Source of the DNA: Anaerolinea sp.
GTDB lineage: Bacteria; Chloroflexota; Anaerolineae; Anaerolineales; Anaerolineaceae
Assembly (NCBI GenBank): GCA_013824385.1
Contig: PNNU01000247.1
Span: 1-5,700, forward strand
Length of the DNA: 5,700 bases
Direction of reading: 5' to 3'
In this document: positions 1-5,700 of the stretch, piece after piece
Layout: each line of letters begins with the position of its first letter
How positions within the stretch are numbered: position 1 is the stretch's first letter
Program-made: the position numbers and the translations under genes
The notes under the pieces: model-generated
The model's database searches: none
What the model was told of the DNA's origin: nothing
What the model saw: only the letters and a program-made list of their open reading frames with translations

Positions 1-136
1 AATTCCTATCAAATGAATAAGTAACACCCTGAAATATATCCCCAAAAACAGGTCAGTATTAAATTAGATTTAGTCGAGTTATATCCACCCGAACAATCTC
101 ATGAAAGAATCTAAAGTTTGAAAATTGTATTAAATA

Positions 137-1084
137 TTAAATGAAATGATTAGAGAGAACTATCCGAGCTCGGCCTTCGCTTTTCGCACGGAAAAGAGCC
201 ATATCCGCAGCGTTTAAAATTGACGCTTTTGATGAACCGTGTTCTGGATAGAACGCGATGCCAACTGAAATGGAGATAACACTGAGTAATCGTCCTTCAA
301 ATTGCAATTCAATTTGGCTGGCCAACGATAGAATTTGTTCAGCCCGTTTTGTAGTGACTTCAATTGAAGTGTCAGGCATGACAACAATAAACTCATCCCC
401 TCCATAACGGCAAGCAATATCTTCTTCACGAATATTCCGTGACAGTAAGTGTCCAAATTCACGTAAGACAATGTCGCCAGCTGCGTGACCAAAGTAATCG
501 TTATATTTTTTAAAATGGTCAATGTCAATCATCAATATTCCCAGGGAATAACTCTTTCGTCCAGCACGTTTTAACTCTCGGGGGATTGTCTCTTCCAAAT
601 ATCGACGGTTAAATAGACCAGTAAGCTGATCACGAACGGATTGTTCTCTTAAGATGGCTTCATTCTTAAGTAATAGTTCTTTATCATGTACGCGGTCAGT
701 GATATCGCGAATGTTGCATTGGATAACTTTTTCATGTCCTTCGCTATACACATTGCTAACAAATTCCACCTGGATTAATTGTCCGTTTTTAGCCCGTAAG
801 GGTAAATCTTTGTATCGAATATATTCATCTTTCTGTAATGCAAGAAAAGCATTTTTGCTTGCCTTGATATCCTTAAACGCGCCAACTTCCCATAATTTCT
901 TTGAGATGAACTCGTCTTCCGAATATCCCAATAGTTTTTCCAGGAAAGGGTTTACATCAGTTATTGCCCCGGTTTTTGCATTCAAAATAAGTATCCCATC
1001 TTGTGCAGCTTCAAATAAGCGGCGGTAGCGTAATTCTGAATCTCTTAAGGATCTTTCTTTTAATGTTTTCATATTCCTGCCCAT
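137..1084 (-). CDS. PAS-GGDEF diguanylate cyclase
   Basis: Predicted cytosolic diguanylate cyclase that condenses two GTP into cyclic-di-GMP. A PAS domain with its PAC tail spans about residues 17-131 and ends in the usual DITDR-type junction. A short helical linker (132-150) leads to the GGDEF domain (about 150-312). The domain opens with the DQLTGLFNRRYL signature and has a metal-binding MIDIDHFK strand with D187. It also has the N195 and D204 positions of the substrate pocket and an intact GGDEF at 228-232. An RxxD motif, R219-D222, sits at the standard distance before GGDEF, so product inhibition through an I-site is expected. No membrane segment or signal peptide is seen. An in-frame TAG two codons upstream bounds the start. 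The ATG at 1084 has a poor ribosome site, and the ATG at 1072, preceded closely by GGCAGGA, is an alternative giving 311 residues. It is last in the apparent operon. What its PAS domain senses cannot be read from sequence. Confidence 0.95.
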   Translation of the reverse strand: MGRNMKTLKERSLRDSELRYRRLFEAAQDGILILNAKTGAITDVNPFLEKLLGYSEDEFISKKLWEVGAFKDIKASKNAFLALQKDEYIRYKDLPLRAKNGQLIQVEFVSNVYSEGHEKVIQCNIRDITDRVHDKELLLKNEAILREQSVRDQLTGLFNRRYLEETIPRELKRAGRKSYSLGILMIDIDHFKKYNDYFGHAAGDIVLREFGHLLSRNIREEDIACRYGGDEFIVVMPDTSIEVTTKRAEQILSLASQIELQFEGRLLSVISISVGIAFYPEHGSSKASILNAADMALFRAKSEGRARIVLSNHFI

Positions 1085-1147
1085 TAGCTAGAAGTGAAAA
1101 GCCTACCCACAATTATTGGATGGATCGCTGTTGCAGTTTCTTCGTCA

Positions 1148-2218
1148 TTAGTCGACAACACCATATTCATCAAATATGTCACGGAAGGCGAGATGGTGTT
1201 GTTTGAATGTATGAAGTATTATGGGATCAAAATGATCTGGCTGTGTACGGCCGTCCCCATTCACGATGATATCCAATACCTCTAAGTGACTTAATGCTGG
1301 CTTATACGGACGTTTACTGCGTAGTGCATCGTATATATCGCAAATATGCATGATACGCGCAGAGCGTGGAATCTGATCGCCTTTTAATCCACGTGGATAA
1401 CCTCCGCCATCCCAACGTTCATGATGGTTAAGAGCAATTTCCGCCCCCATCTTTAAAAACGGAGAAGTTCGATTTCCCAGGATCTTTGCTCCCATGGTGG
1501 TATGACCCTTCATGATCCCCCATTCTTCCGAGTCTAAGGCTCCTGGTTTGAGCAAAATGTGGTCAGGAACGCCGATCTTTCCAACATCATGTAAAGGGCT
1601 CGAAATGAAAATCAAATCTGCAAAATCATCATTTTGATGAAGTAAAACTGCAAGTTCGCGTGTACATTCGCTGATCCGTTGCACATGTGTGCCGATATCT
1701 TCGTCCTTGAATTCCACAGCACGCGTCAAGGTATACAGTGTTTCCAGGTTGCTTTCCTGCAGTTCGGAAGTCCGTTCTTGAACTTTCTGTTCCAGTTGGA
1801 GGTTGTACTCTTTCAGTTTCTTGTGCAATAGACGAACTTCCAACAAATTGTGAACGCGTGCCAATACTTCGCTAAGGTCAAAGGGCTTGCTAAGAAAATC
1901 CTTGGCGCCGGCCTGCAATGCATGCAATTTATGATTGGGTTGCGCAGTGATTACCAATACAGGTTGGTATCCGTCTGGTTCAATTTCTTTTAACTTTTCC
2001 ATGACTTCAAACCCATCCATACTGGGCATCTGAAGATCGAGAAGGATTAAATCATAATGGTTCAGGCTATGTAATTCGCCAACATCGTTAGGATTTGTCG
2101 TGGATGAAATTGCGGTGTATCCTGCATTGTTCAACATTTGCTCAAGTAAAAGAATATTGACTGGCTGATCGTCAACAATCAGGATTTTTCCGGATAGAAT
2201 ATCTGTCGAATTTAGCAT
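1148..2218 (-). CDS. Response regulator with HD-GYP c-di-GMP phosphodiesterase domain (RpfG-like architecture)
   Basis: Predicted two-component response regulator that hydrolyses cyclic-di-GMP when activated. The receiver domain (about residues 11-125) has the acidic pair D16-D17, phosphoacceptor D61 in LLDLQMP, T91 and K111 in SKPF, so it should be phosphorylatable. A charged, heptad-like helix (about 130-157) links it to the HD-GYP domain (about 157-350). That domain retains H178, the HD pair H210-D211 in HDVGKIGVPD, H239, the H265-H266-E267 cluster followed by RWDGGGYP (GYP at 273-275), and D294 in CDIYDALRSKRPYK. These are the metal-binding and signature positions of active HD-GYP enzymes. 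Length and layout are typical of REC-HD-GYP proteins. The ATG start lies 17 bp after the kinase's tandem TAA-TAG stops, behind a weak GAAAG ribosome site, so co-transcription with the kinase is likely. The kinase upstream is the obvious phosphodonor, which is inference from gene order. No membrane segment is present. Confidence 0.95.
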   Translation of the reverse strand: MLNSTDILSGKILIVDDQPVNILLLEQMLNNAGYTAISSTTNPNDVGELHSLNHYDLILLDLQMPSMDGFEVMEKLKEIEPDGYQPVLVITAQPNHKLHALQAGAKDFLSKPFDLSEVLARVHNLLEVRLLHKKLKEYNLQLEQKVQERTSELQESNLETLYTLTRAVEFKDEDIGTHVQRISECTRELAVLLHQNDDFADLIFISSPLHDVGKIGVPDHILLKPGALDSEEWGIMKGHTTMGAKILGNRTSPFLKMGAEIALNHHERWDGGGYPRGLKGDQIPRSARIMHICDIYDALRSKRPYKPALSHLEVLDIIVNGDGRTQPDHFDPIILHTFKQHHLAFRDIFDEYGVVD

Positions 2219-2235
2219 ATTATTTCTTTCAACTA

Positions 2236-5196
2236 TTATTTTTTATTCTCAATCCTGTGATCCGCAAATTCCAAAGCAAGGTCAAGAGATGCAATAAACT
2301 CATTTACTTTAATAGGTTTGGTAATATATCTAAAGAATCCAGCTTCTAGTCCCTTTTTGATATCTCTCGGCATCGCACTGGCACTGAGCGCCATAATTGG
2401 AATATGTGAAGTTGTTGGATCAAGATGAAGCCTTTTTAAAGCTTCAAATCCGTTGAAATCAGGTAAATTGATATCCATCAGAATGACATCAGGTTGCGCA
2501 CTTTTGGCTGTTTCCACACCTGATTTGCCTGTTATTGCAGTAATCAGTTTCAAGTCAGGATATCGTGAGATTATTTGCTCAACTAGTGTGAGATTAGCGG
2601 GGTTGTCTTCAACATATAACAACGTGTGGAATCCGTTTTTCCGTGGAAGGGCAGACTGGACTTTGTCGTCCACTTCAAGCAATTCGTTTGAGAAATGTGG
2701 TTCATTTACCGAAATCAATTCAAACCAAAATACGCTGCCCACTCCCACCACACTCTCAACTCCGATTTCGCCGCCCATCAGTTCAACCAGGCGTTTTGCC
2801 ACCACTAATCCAATTCCCGTACCTTCGACCCCACCGCTTTCTTGTCCGAGTCGATTAAAGGCTTGAAACAATTGTGAAATTTGTTCGGGATTCAATCCAG
2901 AACCGGTGTCACGAACACTGATACGGGTTCTTCCTGAGTTTTGTTTTAAGCAACTCACTTCCACTGTTCCCTGGCGTTTGTTATATTTAATCCCATTCGA
3001 GAGCAAATTGGTAATGATCTGTATCACACGAATTCGATCCGCCCGAATAAAAAGTGGATTTTCAAGATGAGAAAAGATCAGCTTTATACCAGATTGTCGG
3101 GCTTGCGATTCAACCAGGCTTTGGCATTCTGAAAAAACCTCTTCCAGAGAAACAGGTTCTGGTGAAAGGGGCACTTGCCCGGATTCAACTTTTGTGAGGT
3201 CCAGAATTTCATCAATCAATTTCAAAAGGTGCCATCCTGCTTGAAGGATCTGAGCGACGTTTTGGTTTTGTACAGGTGAAAGGGGTTGAGTATCTGTTTC
3301 TAATAATTGCGCAAATCCCAGGATCGCATTCAATGGGCTGCGCAATTCATGGCTCATGCTTGATAGAAATTCTGATTTAGCCTGATTGGCTTTATCGGCA
3401 TTTGATTTGGCGACTTCCAATTCAGAATTCTTCTCGAGCAAAACATGATCCAGACGATGTCGTTCGGTCACATCACGCGCGGCAGCAAACATGCCTTGCA
3501 GTTTTCGGTCTCGATCATAAAAAGTGGTGGCGTTATAAGAAACGATAGTCTCTTTACCGTCCCTTGCTCGCGCAGTGAGTTCGAAATTTGTAATTTTCTT
3601 TTCACTTAAGACTTGTTTGACACTCATTTCTGCACGGTCTGGATCTGTGAAGTAATTTTTAAATGGAGCGCCAATTAACTCATCTCGGGTGCATCCGGTT
3701 AGGGCTTCCATTTGCTTGTTTACATCAGTGATGATGCCATATGGATCTGTAGTCATGAGAGCATCACTGTTGGATTCAAATAATGATCGTGTATAAAATT
3801 GTTGGTCACGTAAACGTTGGCTGAGTAATTTTTGTTCTTCTTCGATTTGTTTGCGTGCCGTGTTATCAGTACCGATCAGTAGATATCCAATAATCTCTCC
3901 TTGAGAATCTCTCAAGGCTGTAACTGACACTATGGCAGGGAAGCGACTGCGATCCTTACGAATATAGGTTAATTCGTAAATATCTTCTATTCCGCGCGAT
4001 GCCTTAAAAACCAGTGCTTCAAATCCTGGTGTGATAGGAGTGGAAAGTTCGACGCTCAATGATTTTGCGCGCGCAATTACTTCTTGCGGATCTGAAATAT
4101 CTGCTGGAGTAATTTTATTCATCACTTCAGCCGCTGAATATCCCAACATACGCTCTGCTCCCACGTTAAAAATTTGGATCACTCCTTTTTCATCCGTGGC
4201 GATGCTTGAAAAGTTGGCACTGTTAAAAATGGCATTCTGTAACGCTCCAGCTTTAAGCAATGCTTCTTCGGCCTGTTTTCGTGCAGTGTTGTCAGTTCCA
4301 ATCAACAAATAACCGATGATCGCATCCTGGTTATCACGCAGGGCAGTAACCGATACCATGGCTGGAAAGCGGCTGCCATCTTTGCGGATGTATGTCAATT
4401 CGTAAATATCTTCAATTTCTCGTGAAGCTTTGAAAACCAATGCTTCAAAACCCGGCTTGATAGGGGTTGATAACTCCTTACTTAAGGTTTTTGCGCGAGT
4501 GATTATTTCTTGGGGATCCGATATATCTGCCGGGGTCTTATTGTTGACGACTTCATCAGCCTTGTATCCCAACATTCTTTCTGCCCCGACATTGAATATT
4601 TGGATGATTCCTTTTGCATCAGTCGCAATGCTTGAAAAATTTGCACTATTAAAGATAGCATTTTGTAAAGCTCCAGCTTTGAGTAGTGCCTCTTCCGCTT
4701 CTTTTCTGGCAGTGTTATCAGTACCAATCAACAGATAACCAATGATATCCCCGGTGGCGTCACGTAATGCGGTAACTGATACAATCGCTGGAAACCGGCT
4801 GCCATCTTTTCGAAAATACGTTAGTTCGTAAATATCTTCAATACCACGCGAAGCTTTAAAAACCAGGGCTTCAAAACCTGGTGTGATGGGTGTGGAAAGT
4901 TCTACGCTCAACGTTTTAGCACGAATTATTATTTCCTGGGGATCAGAGATATCTGCCGGGGTTTTTTTGTTGACGACATCAACCGCATCGTAACCGAGCA
5001 TTTTTTCTGCACCGACATTGAATATTTGGATGATTCCTTTTGCGTCTGTCGCGATACTCGAAAAATTAGCGCTATTAAATATAGCGTTTTGCAAAGCACC
5101 AGTGATTTTCAAGGTTTCTTGATGCTGCAAGGAACTTATACTTACCGGTCCGACAACTTCAGGGTTGAGTACTTTAGGTACAAGATTCTTTGCCAA
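2236..5196 (-). CDS. Soluble hybrid histidine kinase, four PAS domains plus receiver
   Basis: Predicted cytosolic sensor kinase with a C-terminal receiver. In order: a short leader (1-32), three near-identical PAS/PAC units (33-174, 175-316, 317 to about 450), a fourth unrelated-looking PAS (about 465-580), a coiled-coil-like helix (580-605), HisKA, HATPase and REC. HisKA has H616 in SMSHELRSPLNAI. The ATPase has the N-box (N730, N734), G1 (D763-T-G-S-G767), F-box (LFQAF, 776-780) and G2 (G792-T-G-I-G796-L). The receiver (about 857-975) has E863-D864, phosphoacceptor D908, S938 and K960. All phosphotransfer residues are therefore present. There is no transmembrane segment or signal peptide, so the stimulus is intracellular or diffusible. 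No Hpt domain is attached, so outward phosphate flow needs either direct transfer from H616 or an Hpt protein elsewhere. The TTG start is chosen because an in-frame TAA directly precedes it, AGAGG lies 6 nt upstream, and the next Met is residue 66, inside the first PAS. First gene of the apparent c-di-GMP operon. Confidence 0.95.
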   Translation of the reverse strand: MAKNLVPKVLNPEVVGPVSISSLQHQETLKITGALQNAIFNSANFSSIATDAKGIIQIFNVGAEKMLGYDAVDVVNKKTPADISDPQEIIIRAKTLSVELSTPITPGFEALVFKASRGIEDIYELTYFRKDGSRFPAIVSVTALRDATGDIIGYLLIGTDNTARKEAEEALLKAGALQNAIFNSANFSSIATDAKGIIQIFNVGAERMLGYKADEVVNNKTPADISDPQEIITRAKTLSKELSTPIKPGFEALVFKASREIEDIYELTYIRKDGSRFPAMVSVTALRDNQDAIIGYLLIGTDNTARKQAEEALLKAGALQNAIFNSANFSSIATDEKGVIQIFNVGAERMLGYSAAEVMNKITPADISDPQEVIARAKSLSVELSTPITPGFEALVFKASRGIEDIYELTYIRKDRSRFPAIVSVTALRDSQGEIIGYLLIGTDNTARKQIEEEQKLLSQRLRDQQFYTRSLFESNSDALMTTDPYGIITDVNKQMEALTGCTRDELIGAPFKNYFTDPDRAEMSVKQVLSEKKITNFELTARARDGKETIVSYNATTFYDRDRKLQGMFAAARDVTERHRLDHVLLEKNSELEVAKSNADKANQAKSEFLSSMSHELRSPLNAILGFAQLLETDTQPLSPVQNQNVAQILQAGWHLLKLIDEILDLTKVESGQVPLSPEPVSLEEVFSECQSLVESQARQSGIKLIFSHLENPLFIRADRIRVIQIITNLLSNGIKYNKRQGTVEVSCLKQNSGRTRISVRDTGSGLNPEQISQLFQAFNRLGQESGGVEGTGIGLVVAKRLVELMGGEIGVESVVGVGSVFWFELISVNEPHFSNELLEVDDKVQSALPRKNGFHTLLYVEDNPANLTLVEQIISRYPDLKLITAITGKSGVETAKSAQPDVILMDINLPDFNGFEALKRLHLDPTTSHIPIMALSASAMPRDIKKGLEAGFFRYITKPIKVNEFIASLDLALEFADHRIENKK
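3847..5100 (-). repeat. Three tandem 426-bp (142-residue) PAS-coding units
   Basis: The kinase gene contains three head-to-tail copies of one PAS/PAC unit: 4675-5100, 4249-4674 and 3847-4248. The third is slightly short because similarity stops near residue 450. Each begins with GALQNAIFNSANFSSIATD, at residues 33, 175 and 317. The later IIGYLLIGTDNTARK segment falls at 151, 293 and 435, so the period is exactly 142 residues throughout. By hand count, units 1 and 2 differ at 16 of 142 residues, and units 2 and 3 at about 18 of 134. Differences cluster just after the MLGY motif and in the turn before IIGYLL. At DNA level the copies carry many silent changes. Confidence 0.93.
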
Positions 5197-5202
5197 TTAA
5201 CG

Positions 5203-5207
5203 CCTCT
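5203..5207 (-). promoter_or_regulatory. Ribosome binding site deciding the TTG start of the kinase
   Basis: On the minus strand AGAGG is followed by 6 nt and then TTG at 5194-5196. The codon immediately before the TTG is an in-frame TAA, so translation cannot begin further upstream. This fixes TTG as the most likely start. Confidence 0.75.
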
Positions 5208-5238
5208 ATTTACCGGGTTTGCCCATTTTATGACTCAT
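5206..5238 (-). other. Possible 10-codon leader ORF before the kinase
   Basis: An ATG at 5236-5238 opens a short frame reading MSHKMGKPGK that ends in TAG at 5206-5208. The stop overlaps the kinase's AGAGG ribosome site. No Shine-Dalgarno sequence precedes the ATG. The A of the ATG is where transcription would start from the candidate promoter at 5245-5274, so it could only be read as a leaderless message. A frame this short can easily arise by chance, and nothing in its composition marks it as an attenuator. Confidence 0.15.
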
Positions 5239-5244
5239 TAATAA

Positions 5245-5274
5245 ATCATATAAAAAAGAGGCTGTTTTTGTCCC
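5245..5274 (-). promoter_or_regulatory. Candidate sigma-70-type promoter for the kinase operon
   Basis: Minus-strand GGGACA (5269-5274; four of six bases match TTGACA) is followed by an 18-bp spacer and TATGAT (5245-5250; five of six match TATAAT). The predicted start point is near 5238, giving a leader of roughly 42 nt before the kinase TTG. The location, between a likely terminator and the first operon gene, fits. The -35 match is only moderate, and the AT-rich spacer makes chance matches more likely. Confidence 0.4.
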
Positions 5275-5285
5275 TAATACGGTCT

Positions 5286-5305
5286 ATAAAAAACCTATAC
5301 AGGTT
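5286..5305 (-). terminator. Candidate intrinsic terminator of the PAP2 gene
   Basis: On the minus strand AACCT and AGGTT pair around a GTAT loop (5292-5305), and the stem runs directly into a T-run (5288-5293) that overlaps its 3' arm. It lies 36 bp past the PAP2 stop codon and before the kinase promoter candidate. The five-pair stem has only two G-C pairs, so it would be a weak terminator, and read-through into the kinase operon is possible. Confidence 0.4.
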
Positions 5306-5341
5306 ATTTCACAAACGGATAATCAGTATTCGATCGAAGGG

Positions 5342-5700
5342 TTAAGATAAACCAATGAAAAAGAAGTGATCAACCAACCCCCATAAAACCCCCCACGCAC
5401 TTCCAAGAATCGCTCCGGCCATGATATCTCGCGGGTAATGTGCACCAACATAAATTCGTGTTATCCCTACCAAAAAAGCCATAACGAATAACCCTAAGGC
5501 TGCAAAAAGTGGAATCTGGAAGCCTTGTACAATCAACACGGCAGTAAAAAAAACTTGACTGGTATGCCCACTGGGAAATGATCTTCCAATGGCTCTGCCT
5601 CCAACGATGCGGGTTTGCGTTAGGCGGACAAAAGGACGTGAACGATGTACTATCAATTTCAGCAACTCAACAATGAGCCATAAAGTTACGGTTCCAAGCA
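5342..5700 (-). CDS. PAP2-family membrane phosphatase, N-terminus beyond the window
   Basis: Integral-membrane phosphatase of the type 2 phosphatidic acid phosphatase superfamily. The frame is open to the right edge, so only the last 118 residues are visible. The TTG at 5663-5665 is a possible but unlikely start, because it would leave no helix before the first motif. All three active-site motifs are present: K-x6-RP (visible residues 14-22), PSGH (42-45) and R-x5-H-x3-D (R81, H87, D91). H45 and H87 are the expected nucleophile and acid-base pair. Hydrophobic helices lie between PSGH and R81 and after D91. Members of the family dephosphorylate phosphatidic acid, undecaprenyl pyrophosphate or related lipid phosphates; the substrate cannot be told here. 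It is on the same strand as the kinase but 145 bp upstream, with a terminator and a promoter candidate between, so it is probably a separate transcript. Confidence 0.9.
   Translation of the reverse strand, partial: LGTVTLWLIVELLKLIVHRSRPFVRLTQTRIVGGRAIGRSFPSGHTSQVFFTAVLIVQGFQIPLFAALGLFVMAFLVGITRIYVGAHYPRDIMAGAILGSAWGVLWGLVDHFFFIGLS

Noticed and set aside
1..136. Operon terminator sought downstream of the cyclase gene.
   Set aside because: Only AT-rich sequence and a four-base CCTG/CAGG pairing with a 17-base loop (about 35-60) were found, without a proper T-run. No gene or other element is supportable in this stretch.
1085..1147. Terminator or internal promoter in the 63-bp gap before the cyclase.
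   Set aside because: A short CAATAATTG palindrome is present, but it has no G-C stem or T-run, and no -35/-10 pair fits upstream of the start. The gap is treated as within one operon.
1003..1285. Short plus-strand open frames spanning the HD-GYP to GGDEF junction.
   Set aside because: They mostly overlap the ends of two strong minus-strand genes, have no family resemblance and have no clear ribosome site.
2453..2866. Plus-strand open frames over the kinase ATPase and receiver region.
   Set aside because: Shadows of the minus-strand kinase, whose motifs are unmistakable. The proline- and serine-rich translations look like antisense artefacts.
4031..4738. Two plus-strand open frames (4031-4312 and 4430-4738) with similar predicted proteins.
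   Set aside because: They lie antisense to the PAS repeats in the same relative frame, so their similarity only mirrors the repeat. They have no recognisable domain and overlap a well-supported gene.
3847..5100. The 426-bp repeats considered as a mobile element or CRISPR-like array.
   Set aside because: The units are in-frame coding domains without terminal inverted repeats, spacers or a transposase.
5026..5241. Plus-strand open frame across the kinase start and intergenic region.
   Set aside because: It is mostly antisense to the first PAS unit, and the remainder is the AT-rich leader. No domain is visible.

Overview
The window carries three complete genes and one gene cut by the right edge, all on the minus strand. 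Read in the direction of transcription (right to left), they are: a PAP2-family membrane phosphatase (5342 to the edge, N-terminus missing), a large soluble hybrid histidine kinase with four PAS domains (2236-5196), a response regulator with an HD-GYP output domain (1148-2218), and a PAS-GGDEF diguanylate cyclase (137-1084). No tRNA, rRNA, CRISPR array, insertion sequence or integrase was seen.

The last three genes look like one operon. The kinase-to-HD-GYP gap is 17 bp and the HD-GYP-to-GGDEF gap is 63 bp, with no convincing terminator in either. A candidate promoter and a Shine-Dalgarno site paired with a TTG start lie just upstream of the kinase. A weak hairpin followed by a T-run separates the kinase from the PAP2 gene. 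The operon would encode a self-contained cyclic-di-GMP controller: a PAS-based cytosolic sensor kinase, a phosphorylatable c-di-GMP phosphodiesterase and a PAS-regulated c-di-GMP synthase. All catalytic motifs checked are intact in all three proteins. That the kinase phosphorylates its neighbour is inference from gene order.

The most unusual structure is inside the kinase. Its first three PAS domains are a tandem array of a 142-residue (426-bp) unit. The units are colinear without any insertion or deletion and are about 87-89% identical in protein, but they differ at many synonymous positions. This is old or selectively preserved duplication, not a fresh one.

The organism is probably a Gram-negative environmental bacterium of moderate to low G+C. 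The kinase core and the REC-HD-GYP protein resemble, from memory, those common in Beta- and Gammaproteobacteria. Such signalling genes move between phyla, so this assignment is weak and other groups such as Chloroflexota are not excluded. The families are all known. What may be undescribed is the combination and the PAS triplication.
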